From positions 1 through 64,000 of the forward strand of contig NZ_JABBGH010000001.1 in assembly GCF_012927305.1 (NCBI RefSeq): 64,000 nt of DNA. Direction: 5' to 3'. The notes beneath the pieces are model-generated. The model was not told where the DNA came from, did not search any database, and saw nothing but the letters and a program-made list of their open reading frames with translations. A program made the position numbers and the translations under genes. This DNA comes from Hymenobacter polaris. GTDB lineage: Bacteria; Bacteroidota; Bacteroidia; Cytophagales; Hymenobacteraceae. Position 1 is the stretch's first letter; every line of letters starts with the position of its first letter. Shown in pieces: positions 8,956 through 16,711 of the stretch.

Positions 8956-9035
8956 GCGCGCTGCAAACGCGGTTTTGGAAATTGGCACCGGGCTTGAAAA
9001 GAATAGGGCATCTCTCACGCATCCCTTGTTCAGCC

Positions 9036-9815
9036 ATGCATAATATCGACCGCACCCTCCAGGAGTTTGAGACGGGGGCCGCCACCAATGGCGAGTTTGA
9101 AAGCAGCTACGAAGCCAGCGGCGCGTACGGCCAGGAGCTGGAATACGGCCAGGAAATGGGCCAGGAGTTCGGGCAGGAGTACAGCGGCGAGCTGGAAATG
9201 GAAAACGAGCAGGAGCAGCTGGTGGGCGAGCTGGCGCAGGAGCTGCTCGAAGTCAGCAACGAGCAGGAGCTAAACCAGTTTCTGGGCAACCTGGTGAGCC
9301 AGGCCACCGGCGCGGCCTCCCAGTTGCTAACCTCGCCGGCCGGGCAAAGCGTGGGGCGCTACCTGGTTGATTTTGGTAAGCAAACCCTGCCCCAGCTAGG
9401 CGGCCGCTACGGCGGCCAGGCCGGGGCGGCGCTGGGCAGCCGCCTAGGGCCGCTGGGCGCGCGGGTAGGGGGCTGGGCCGGCGCCCAGGCTGGGCAGTGG
9501 GCCGGTGGACAGGCCGGCAACTGGCTGGCCGACAATGCCAAGCGCGTGTTCGGCCTGGAGCTGGAGATGCTGAGCCCCGAAAGCCAGGAGCTGGAAATCA
9601 GTCGGGCCTACGTGCGCTTTGCCACCGACGTGGCCCGCCGCGCCGACCGCGCCCTGCGCCGCAACCCCGGCCTGGCCCTAGGGGCGCTGGGCCGCCAGGT
9701 GCTGGGGGCCGCCGCGCCCCTATATGCCCCCGGCTTGCTGGCCGGCGCGCGCAGCCCGGCGCGCAGCGGCACCTGGGAGCGCCGGGGCCGGGCCATCGTG
9801 CTCTACAACGTGTAG
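9036..9815 (+). CDS. Acidic N-terminus plus glycine-zipper protein, paralogue 1
   Basis: The protein has 259 aa. I chose the ATG at 9036 (MHNIDRTLQEFETG) because it matches the compact start of its paralogue. Residues 1-65 are rich in Glu and Gly with repeated GQE[FYM] units. Residues 69-84 (ELLEVSNEQELNQFLG) are identical in sequence to a block of the next gene. Residues ~88-170 are Gly/Ala-rich with GxxxG spacing (glycine zipper), which can pack in membranes or oligomers. Then come an E-L-rich helix, ARAYVRFA-like and basic parts, and a tail GTWERRGRAIVLYNV. There is no signal peptide. The function is unknown; secretion by a dedicated route or membrane insertion is possible. Confidence 0.75.
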   Translation: MHNIDRTLQEFETGAATNGEFESSYEASGAYGQELEYGQEMGQEFGQEYSGELEMENEQEQLVGELAQELLEVSNEQELNQFLGNLVSQATGAASQLLTSPAGQSVGRYLVDFGKQTLPQLGGRYGGQAGAALGSRLGPLGARVGGWAGAQAGQWAGGQAGNWLADNAKRVFGLELEMLSPESQELEISRAYVRFATDVARRADRALRRNPGLALGALGRQVLGAAAPLYAPGLLAGARSPARSGTWERRGRAIVLYNV

Positions 9816-9870
9816 GCGGGCCGGGCCCGCCGCGAACCCTTTTTTTTAGTCATTTTTCAACCCCCAAGCC

Positions 9871-10797
9871 ATGTACCAAAATGAATTCTCTCAGGAGTTT
9901 GAGCAAGCCGTTGGCCAGGAATTTGGCCAAGAATTTAGTGGCGAAGCCTTCGAGTTCAACCCCGAATACCTGGGTGAAACCAGCGGTGAGGCTCAGGGTG
10001 AGTCATTCGAGACGAGCGGCGAAATGAGCGGCGAGCTGAACGAAACCCTCGAGATGGAACTGGCCCACGAGCTGCTCGAAGTCAGCAACGAGCAGGAGTT
10101 AAACCAGTTTCTAGGTAGCCTCGTCAAGAAAGTGGGCGGGGCCGTGAGCAGCATCGCCCGCTCGCCCATCGGCAAGGCCCTGGGTGGGGCCCTCAAAACC
10201 GTGGCTAAGAAGGCGCTGCCCATTGCGGGCGGGGCACTGGGCACCTTCTTTGGCGGGCCAGCGGGCGCGGCCATTGGCAGCAAGCTGGGCTCGATGGCCG
10301 GCAACCTCTTCGAGCTGGAGCTGGAAGGCCTGAGCCCGGAAGACCAGGAGTTTGAGACGGCCCGCGCCTACGTGCGCTTCGCCAACTCGGCCGTGCGCCG
10401 CGCCGCCGCCCTGCAGCGGCGCGGGCTGCCCCCGCAGGCGCTGGTGCGCCAGGCCCTAGGGGCCGCCGCCATGCAGCACGCCCCCGGCCTGCTGCGCCCG
10501 CGCAATGCCAACGGTACCTTCCGCTCGCTGAATGGCCAGGCCCCCCGCCGGCCCGGCTACGGCGCCCCGCGCCGCCCGCAGTATGGGCCCGCGGTGGCCT
10601 ACGGCGCACCCACGGCCTACGGCTACCAAAGCAGCCAGTACAACGGCTACGAGCCCGCCCCGGCCGATGAGGGCTACGACGGAGCTGACTACCAGCCTGA
10701 TGCCAACCAAAATGGCTACGCCGCGCCCCCGCGCCGCCACCGCGCCACGCGGGGCACCTGGATGCGGCGCGGGCGCACCCTGGTCATTCAGCTGTAG
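9871..10797 (+). CDS. Acidic N-terminus plus glycine-zipper protein, paralogue 2
   Basis: The protein has 308 aa and starts 55 bp after its paralogue. It has the same plan: a Glu/Phe/Gly-rich start (GQEFGQEFSGE), the shared block ELLEVSNEQELNQFLG at residues 67-82, a glycine-zipper stretch (GGALGTFFGGPAGAAIGSKLG), the block ETARAYVRFANSAVRRAA, and the tail GTWMRRGRTLVIQL. It differs by a long Tyr/Pro/Gly/Gln-rich low-complexity insert (about residues 215-290) before the tail. The conservation of the ends with a variable middle suggests that the ends are recognition or assembly modules. Function unknown. Confidence 0.75.
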   Translation: MYQNEFSQEFEQAVGQEFGQEFSGEAFEFNPEYLGETSGEAQGESFETSGEMSGELNETLEMELAHELLEVSNEQELNQFLGSLVKKVGGAVSSIARSPIGKALGGALKTVAKKALPIAGGALGTFFGGPAGAAIGSKLGSMAGNLFELELEGLSPEDQEFETARAYVRFANSAVRRAAALQRRGLPPQALVRQALGAAAMQHAPGLLRPRNANGTFRSLNGQAPRRPGYGAPRRPQYGPAVAYGAPTAYGYQSSQYNGYEPAPADEGYDGADYQPDANQNGYAAPPRRHRATRGTWMRRGRTLVIQL

Positions 10798-10869
10798 CGG
10801 GGGCAGGGCCCTAGGGCCAGCTGGCTGCCATAAGTCGATGGAATAGTAAGTGACTGAACTGTAGCTTTT

Positions 10870-12216
10870 ATGCGCTCGGCCGCCGATACCCGCTTTCTGC
10901 AAAATGAGACGCTGGCCCTCTTCAGCCGGCTCCAGACGGTGCGCTCGTTTGCCCTGAGCACGCCCATGGTGCTGGCGGCGGCCGTGTCGGCCCCGGCCCA
11001 GGCGGCCATCAATGCTCACCTGGCGCACGTGGCCTTCGACCTGCGGCGCAAGCTGCTGGCGTTTCTGGGCTGGCTGCGGCACCCGGCCAGCCGGCGCCTG
11101 AGCGCGGCCGCTACCCAGGCCCGCTACGTGCTGCTCAAGCTGCGCTTCAATAATTTGCTCGACCAGGTGGACATCTTCGCCGACGTGCTGGGGCAGCGCG
11201 CCGAGCACAACACCGGCATTTGGGTGGCCGGCCTCGATGCGCTGGCCGAAGATGCCCTGGCCCTGCCCGGTGGCTACTACACCCCGCCGCCGCTCATCTG
11301 CTACCTCGAGCGGGGGCACGGGGCCGCCATCCGGCGGGCCCGCACGCGCCTGCCGGGCGGCGACCTCAGCCCGGTGGGCGTCATCCAGATTCCGCGCGAG
11401 CGCATGATTGGCTCGGGTATCGCCTCCTCGCTCATTCACGAGGTGGGCCACCAGGGCTCCGAGCTGCTCGACCTGACGACCACCATCCGGCAGGACATCG
11501 AGCAGGTAATTGCCGCCGGCGACCAGGCCGACGCCCTGCCCTGGCAGCTGCTGAGCCGCTGGCTGAACGAGATACTCTCGGACTGCTGGGCCCTAGGGCA
11601 CCTGGGCATTACGGCCACCTACGGGCTGCTGAGCGTGGTGAGCTTGCCCAGCTACTTCGTGTTTCGCATCGGCACCGACGGCCCGCACCCCTTCCCCTGG
11701 ATTCGGCTGAAGATAAGCCTGGCCCTAGGGGCCGCCCTGTTTCCCGACCCGCAGTGGGCGGCGCTGGGCCGGCAGTGGGAGGGCCTCTACCCCACCCACG
11801 AGCTGAGCCACGTGAAGCGCGCGCTGATTGGGCGGCTCGAAGCGGTGCTGCCGGCCTTTGCCCGGCTGGTGCTGGGCCACCGCTCGGCCCGGCTGCGCGG
11901 GGGGCAGCTGGCCGATATTTTCCCCCTGGCCGAGCGCCACCCCGCGCAGCTGCGCCAGCTCTACGATGCCTGGCAGCGCCACCCCTACCTGCGCGAGCAC
12001 AGCGCGCCCTCGCTGGTATTTGCGGTGGTGGGCCAGGCCAAGGCCGACGGCCGCATCTCGACCGAAGACGAGGTGCTGGTGCTCTCGCACATGCTGGCGC
12101 ACTGGGCCCTCAACCGCGCCCGCAACTACTGCCTGGCCCCGGCGCAGCCCCTGGCGCCTTACTCCTCCACTTTACCCCTCAACCCCCGCACCCATGAACC
12201 GCGAACTAAGCATTGA
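10870..12216 (+). CDS. Putative zinc metallopeptidase-like protein (HEVGH)
   Basis: The protein has 448 aa. No signal peptide is visible. Residues 190-194 form HEVGH, inside SLIHEVGHQGSELL, a good HExxH zinc motif. A possible third ligand or catalytic acid lies about 40-44 residues on, in WLNEILSDCWA (E234, D238). The surrounding region is helical with hydrophobic stretches (ITATYGLLSVVSLPSYFVF). The C-terminal third (FAVVGQAKADGRISTEDE) resembles a TerB/EF-hand-like helical module, but this is weak. I do not recognise a named peptidase family. Its last 23 bp overlap the next gene in another frame, implying tight co-expression. It could process the two glycine-zipper proteins (inference). Confidence 0.7.
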   Translation: MRSAADTRFLQNETLALFSRLQTVRSFALSTPMVLAAAVSAPAQAAINAHLAHVAFDLRRKLLAFLGWLRHPASRRLSAAATQARYVLLKLRFNNLLDQVDIFADVLGQRAEHNTGIWVAGLDALAEDALALPGGYYTPPPLICYLERGHGAAIRRARTRLPGGDLSPVGVIQIPRERMIGSGIASSLIHEVGHQGSELLDLTTTIRQDIEQVIAAGDQADALPWQLLSRWLNEILSDCWALGHLGITATYGLLSVVSLPSYFVFRIGTDGPHPFPWIRLKISLALGAALFPDPQWAALGRQWEGLYPTHELSHVKRALIGRLEAVLPAFARLVLGHRSARLRGGQLADIFPLAERHPAQLRQLYDAWQRHPYLREHSAPSLVFAVVGQAKADGRISTEDEVLVLSHMLAHWALNRARNYCLAPAQPLAPYSSTLPLNPRTHEPRTKH

Positions 12217-14272
12217 TGCGACCCAGGTAGCGCTCGGCGACGACTCGACCCTGACCCTGACGCTCAGCTCGGAGCCCCGCAAGAAGCCGCTGGCTACCGA
12301 GCTGGGCACCCAGGGGCTTATCAAGCTCACCGTTGACCACCTGGCCGATAACCGCCCGGTGGAAGCCCACTACTTCCCCTACGCCGTGGATGGCAGCGGC
12401 CTGCAGCTGCGCGGCGAGGTGGTAATTACCGCGGCCAAGCCCGGCGGCTCTACCTCGAAGAATACCCCGCCGCCCAAGCTCTTCTACAGCAAGCTGGAGC
12501 CGGTGACCAAGCCCCAGCCGCTGAACACCGGGCAAAGCGCCGACCTGACTTGGAGCGTGCGCGTGTGGGACCAGCCGGGCACCTTCGTCATTGGCGGCGA
12601 GCTGTTTATCGGCGACCCGGCCACGCTGGAGCGCGACCTGGCCACTGATGCGGCGCTACCAAACGCGCTCGATTTCGGGCCCGTGAAGCTGCGCGTGCAG
12701 CAGCAAGACCCAACCGGCCCCGTGCAAGTGACCATGAAGGAGGCCGACCGCGAGGAGTCGAACGACCAGGCGCTGTGGGGCCTCATTCGGCGGCGCACCA
12801 TCAGCTTCAGCCAGTACCAGGGCTTCATCAACCGGGTGCTGTGCACGCAGGATGGTAGCGAGGGCCAGCGCGCCCGCGCCTACGCCCAGGGCCGGCCGCT
12901 GGCGTTCAGCCGCTCGGCGTCCTACTCCATGCTCAAGTACGCCACCGAGTTTTTCCTGATGCAGGAAGCCGGCCTGGCCATGGGCGATGCGCTGGATACC
13001 GGCGCGGGCAGCGGCAACCTCAACAGTCTGCCCCCCAGCCACGCGCAGCCCGACCTCGACGAGCAGCGCCGCCTAGGGGGGGCGCCGTTCAGTTTGAGCG
13101 CGCTGCGCGACAACTACCTGGAGCAGCTTGAAAACGAGGAAGGCAAGGTGCTGCCCTACTTCAAGATAATTCGGGAGAAGCTGGCCGAGGTGCCCCTCAA
13201 AAACCCCCAGGACCTGATTGGGGGCGACGACGTGTGCTACGGTATCCTGAAGTCGAAATTGCAGGCGCCGCCACTCATGGAGCTGATTTGGTCGTACTGG
13301 CACGAGGAGGGCGGGCTGGTGCAAACGCTGAACGCCATCAGCCTGCGCTTCCAGAACGTGCGCCGGCCCGGCTACGGCCCCGACCCGTTGGCCGGCCTCA
13401 ACCTCGACCCGCTGCGCCCCATGGCCAACCTCATGTGGGGCTACATCGAGGACGAGCGCAATCGCCTCACCCTGAACCGCCGCAACCTGGAGTACCAGTA
13501 CGAGTACGGCATTGGGCTGATTGGGCGCGGGGTGCAGCCCATTGCGGTGGCCGAAAACCGCACGTTCTTTTTGCGCGGCTTCCATAGCCTGCTGCGGGCC
13601 TGCACCGAGTTTTACCAGCAGGCCAACTTCACCACCGTTATCCCCGACGGCTTCCCCATCCTCAACTGCCTGCGCGAGGTGCACATGACCCTGGCCGAGG
13701 GCGCCCACAACCAGTATGGCGACTTGCCTTGGACGGCCCGCGCCGAGATGCTGACCCAGCAGTGGCTGCTGGCCCGACCCGAGGTGCGCGAGTTTTTGGG
13801 CGGCCGCGTGATGGTGCCCTACACCGAGCCCTGGATGGACCGCGTGGACACCATGAAAACCCTGCAGGGCTGGAACCCCACCAACATCACCCACTTCCGC
13901 GACCTAGGGGCCTTTGGCGAGCAGCTGCTGCTGAGCATCCGCTACGGCGCCTGGAACAGCCCCACCATCGGGGCCGTGAACGCGGCCAACTGGGCCTACT
14001 ACTGGCGCCAGGAAATTCAGCGCTACATCCACGCCTACAAGGCCGTGACCGGGGTAGACCTGGCCACCGACCTGGGCGACGTGCGCCAGCAAGCCCCCGA
14101 CAATGAGGAGCGCTACCTGCAGCCGGCCCAGCTCATCGAACGCCAAAATGCCCTGCAGCAGAGCCAGCTGCGCCGCAGCCGCCAGCTCAGCGCCGGCCTG
14201 GGGCCGCTGCGCCGGCCGGCCTTTGGGCCCCTGCCGCGCCGCCGCGCCTTCAACGGCGACCTGCTGGACTGA
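12194..14272 (+). CDS. Large protein of unknown function in the 9-17 kb locus
   Basis: The protein has 692 aa from the ATG at 12194 (MNRELSIDATQVALG), which overlaps the end of the preceding gene by 23 bp; the frame is open further upstream but only as a shadow of that gene. Residues ~1-165 look beta-rich, like an immunoglobulin-type domain (DSTLTLTLSSEP, GLQLRGEVVIT, TWSVRVWDQPGTFVIGGELFIGD). The remaining ~500 residues are mainly helical, rich in Trp and Tyr (LIWSYWHEEGGLVQTLNAI, NAANWAYYWRQEIQRYIHAY). The C-terminus is strongly basic (QLRRSRQLSAGLGPLRRP). There is no signal peptide or membrane segment. I recognise no family. Confidence 0.75.
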   Translation: MNRELSIDATQVALGDDSTLTLTLSSEPRKKPLATELGTQGLIKLTVDHLADNRPVEAHYFPYAVDGSGLQLRGEVVITAAKPGGSTSKNTPPPKLFYSKLEPVTKPQPLNTGQSADLTWSVRVWDQPGTFVIGGELFIGDPATLERDLATDAALPNALDFGPVKLRVQQQDPTGPVQVTMKEADREESNDQALWGLIRRRTISFSQYQGFINRVLCTQDGSEGQRARAYAQGRPLAFSRSASYSMLKYATEFFLMQEAGLAMGDALDTGAGSGNLNSLPPSHAQPDLDEQRRLGGAPFSLSALRDNYLEQLENEEGKVLPYFKIIREKLAEVPLKNPQDLIGGDDVCYGILKSKLQAPPLMELIWSYWHEEGGLVQTLNAISLRFQNVRRPGYGPDPLAGLNLDPLRPMANLMWGYIEDERNRLTLNRRNLEYQYEYGIGLIGRGVQPIAVAENRTFFLRGFHSLLRACTEFYQQANFTTVIPDGFPILNCLREVHMTLAEGAHNQYGDLPWTARAEMLTQQWLLARPEVREFLGGRVMVPYTEPWMDRVDTMKTLQGWNPTNITHFRDLGAFGEQLLLSIRYGAWNSPTIGAVNAANWAYYWRQEIQRYIHAYKAVTGVDLATDLGDVRQQAPDNEERYLQPAQLIERQNALQQSQLRRSRQLSAGLGPLRRPAFGPLPRRRAFNGDLLD

Positions 14273-14290
14273 GCAGGGCCTAGGGCTGAG

Positions 14291-14426
14291 GCGGCAAAAA
14301 GCACGTCATTCCGAGCCTACCGAGGAAGCTCGCTAGAACTCGTTGAACAATAACGCTTGAACGCACCCTAGGCGGCGCGGGCGAGATTCCTCGGCAAGCT
14401 CGGAATGACGTGCTTTTTGCTGCCGC
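14291..14426. repeat. Large palindromic element, divergent arm type
   Basis: Outer arms GCGGCAAAAAGCACGTCATTCCGAGC and its near-complement flank inner arms with the CGAGGAA/TTCCTCG core, rather than the GAAGCATCTC core of the other elements. The centre contains CCCTAGGC. It is the only interruption (178 bp) inside the otherwise tightly packed 9-17 kb gene run. Confidence 0.75.
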
Positions 14427-14450
14427 AGAACCAGAACTCAAAACTGCTTC

Positions 14451-15590
14451 ATGCCTGACTTTACCTCGGCGCTGTACTTAGGGCCGCGCCAACTGCCGCC
14501 CCCGCCGGGCCTGCTGCTGAGCCCCGGCCGCCCCGCCGCCCTGGCCGAGGCTGGCGCTGCCCGCCAAGTGGCCAATGAAGTGGCCCGGCGGCAAGGGCTG
14601 GCGGCTGGGGTGCTGGCCCCGTCTACGCTGCACTTATTCCACGACGTGTTTCAATTAATGCCGGCCAACGGGGTGCTGGTGCTGGCGCGGCACCTGTACC
14701 CGGTGGGGCAGTGGGGCAGCCAGCAGGCCCAGCTGCGGAGGCTGCCGGTAGTGCGCCTGGGCTGCCCGGCCGAGCTGCCGGCCTTGCTGCACACCTACCG
14801 CCAGCAGGGCCGCGTGCCCTGGCTAGTGGCCGATGGCTGGCACCCCGGCCTGGGGCCCGCGCCGCTGGCCAGCTACCACGCCGCGCTGGCCGCCTGCCCC
14901 GGCGCCGTGCTGCTGCTCGATGATACCCAGGCCTTTGGGGTGCTAGGAGCCCGGCCCACGGCCACCCGACCCCTAGGGCTGGGCGGGGGTGGCAGCCTGC
15001 GCTGGGCCGGCCTGCGCGACGACGGCACCGGCCCCGAGCTGCTCACCATTACCTCGCTGGCCAAGGGCCTGGGGGTGCCGGTGGCCGTGCTGGCGGGCCG
15101 CGCCCGCCGGCTGGCCCAGTTTGCGCGTTGCGCCGAAACGCGGGTGCACAGCAGCCCGGCCTCTATTTGGCACGTGTGGGCCGCCGCGCAGGCCCTGCGC
15201 CTCGATGCCCACGGCGGTGCGGCGGCCCGGCAGCAGCTGGGGCAGCGCATCGGGCAGTTTCGGGCGGCGCTGGGGTGGGTGGGGCTGCGGCCGGCGGGCG
15301 GATGGTTTCCGGTGCAGAAGCTGGTGCCGGCCCGCGCCACGGCCGCCCTGGCCCTGCACCAGCAGCTGCGCCAGGCGGGCATTGCCACGGTGCTGCTGGC
15401 CGGCGAGCAGCAGCCCGGCGTGCCCGAAATCGCCTTCTGCCTGCGGGCCGACCACTCGCCGGCCGACATTGCTCGCGTGGCGGCCGGGCTGGGCTACCTG
15501 GCTCGCCGCCACGCCGACTGGTTTTCTTGTTCATCGCTTCCCGCTGCCTGCCATGCTCACTCCCGCTTATCCATCTGCCCCGCGCCCTAG
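14451..15590 (+). CDS. AONS-like fold-type I PLP-dependent enzyme
   Basis: The protein has 379 aa, near the usual 380-400 of the alpha-oxoamine synthase group (BioF, KBL, SPT). LLLDDTQAFGVLG (D157-D158) corresponds to the DDAHSxGVxG segment that binds the pyridine nitrogen. TITSLAKGLGVP contains the probable Schiff-base lysine K205, followed by the expected VAVLAGRA. The C-terminal small domain (HQQLRQAGIATVLLA) is also present. These features support a PLP enzyme that condenses an acyl donor with an amino acid, or an aminotransferase relative; the substrate is unknown. No biotin or sphingolipid genes are nearby. Its last 38 bp overlap the next gene. Confidence 0.78.
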   Translation: MPDFTSALYLGPRQLPPPPGLLLSPGRPAALAEAGAARQVANEVARRQGLAAGVLAPSTLHLFHDVFQLMPANGVLVLARHLYPVGQWGSQQAQLRRLPVVRLGCPAELPALLHTYRQQGRVPWLVADGWHPGLGPAPLASYHAALAACPGAVLLLDDTQAFGVLGARPTATRPLGLGGGGSLRWAGLRDDGTGPELLTITSLAKGLGVPVAVLAGRARRLAQFARCAETRVHSSPASIWHVWAAAQALRLDAHGGAAARQQLGQRIGQFRAALGWVGLRPAGGWFPVQKLVPARATAALALHQQLRQAGIATVLLAGEQQPGVPEIAFCLRADHSPADIARVAAGLGYLARRHADWFSCSSLPAACHAHSRLSICPAP

Positions 15591-16695
15591 GGCCCCCCAC
15601 GCTGCCCGGCCGGCGGCCTTGGCCATCCTGTACCCCAAGGTGGGCAGCGTGCTGCGCGTGCCGCTGCGCCGCACGCCCACGGGCGGCGCGGCCGGCTGCC
15701 AGCAGCACCCCGAGCGTCAGTTCATGCGCTGGTTCAACCGCATGGCGGCGGCGCGGCCGGGCTTCCCCATGCAGCTCAAGAGTATTTTGCTGCTTACCGG
15801 CGAGCCGCTATGCGCCAGTTGCCGCCGGGCGCTCACTCGCTTTCTGGGGCAGTACCAGCTGGCGGGCAAGCTACGGCTGCAGGCGAGGGGTGGCGCTGAC
15901 TGCAGCTGCGCCCGTCCGCCCAGCTACGCGCCAACGCTACTCGACGACTGGCTAGCTACTGAGCTGGGGGGCGAGCTGGAGGGTGAGGGCTGGTGGCGCC
16001 GTGCCGCTGATAAGGGCCGTGCCCTGGCCCTGGCTGGCCTAGTAGCCCTAGGCCCCAAGGTGGTGCCCCAGGCCTGGGTAGATATGGCCGCGGCCGCCGG
16101 TGAGGCCCGGCAGCAGCGGCAGCGCACCCAGCAGGTGGTGGAGGATAATACCCCGCCCAGCAGCCGGCGCCGGGGCCAGCAGGGCGAGCTAAGCCAGGAT
16201 GCGAGCGACGTGGTGCAGCCCACCATCGACGTGCATGCGCAGTACGCCCTGCAGCGCCTGCTGCGCAGCCCCGACCCCGCCGCCCGCGCCGACGGCAACG
16301 CGCTACTGGTGGCCGTGCGCCTGGGCGAGGTGCGCGGCATCTACCTCGAAAACCAGCGGGTACCCGCGCAGTGGGCCCGCCGCCAGGGCGGCGACTGGTG
16401 GGGCCTGCTGGCGCCCCCCGACGATGCCGCCGTGCTGCTGTCGGCCACGCCCCCTGCCGGGCCGCTCGACCCGCCGCTGCTGGTGCTGCGCGACAGTATT
16501 CGGAACGTGCCCGCCCGCCTCGACCCCGCGCTGCGCGCCGCCTGGCACCACGCCCAGCAGGCGCTGACCTGGAAACAGACGCAGCCCACCCTCACGCCCT
16601 GGCAGCTCAAGCAGCGGCTACTGGGTCAGCCCGTTACTTCCACCTCGCCGGCGGCGGGGCCGGCCGCCGTGGTTGGGGTCGGGCGGGCTGCCTAA
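15553..16695 (+). CDS. Protein with a cytidine-deaminase-like (toxin-type) domain
   Basis: The protein has 380 aa, starting at the ATG inside the end of the PLP gene (38-bp overlap). Residues 52-54 (H-P-E in QQHPERQFMRWF) and 87-90 (C-A-S-C in LTGEPLCASCRRAL), about 33 residues apart, match the HxE and PCxxC zinc site of the cytidine-deaminase superfamily, in the form often seen in bacterial toxin or secreted deaminases. The first Cys is shifted by one residue from Pro, which lowers certainty. Residues ~110-380 are Arg/Gln-rich and carry no recognisable domain; two more Cys occur at CSCARP. There is no signal peptide. It could be an effector, a nucleic-acid editor or a small-molecule deaminase. 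Confidence 0.55.
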   Translation: MLTPAYPSAPRPRAPHAARPAALAILYPKVGSVLRVPLRRTPTGGAAGCQQHPERQFMRWFNRMAAARPGFPMQLKSILLLTGEPLCASCRRALTRFLGQYQLAGKLRLQARGGADCSCARPPSYAPTLLDDWLATELGGELEGEGWWRRAADKGRALALAGLVALGPKVVPQAWVDMAAAAGEARQQRQRTQQVVEDNTPPSSRRRGQQGELSQDASDVVQPTIDVHAQYALQRLLRSPDPAARADGNALLVAVRLGEVRGIYLENQRVPAQWARRQGGDWWGLLAPPDDAAVLLSATPPAGPLDPPLLVLRDSIRNVPARLDPALRAAWHHAQQALTWKQTQPTLTPWQLKQRLLGQPVTSTSPAAGPAAVVGVGRAA

Positions 16696-16711
16696 ATCAT
16701 CCTTCTCCGTC

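Noticed and set aside
10456..11451. Open frame of 331 codons on the minus strand over the paralogue 2 and peptidase-like genes
   Set aside because: It crosses two plus-strand genes and has no recognisable motif.
11828..12193. Upstream extension of the 692-aa protein frame
   Set aside because: It lies wholly inside the peptidase-like gene and is Arg/Pro/Ser/Trp-rich shadow sequence; the ATG at 12194 gives the normal-looking N-terminus.
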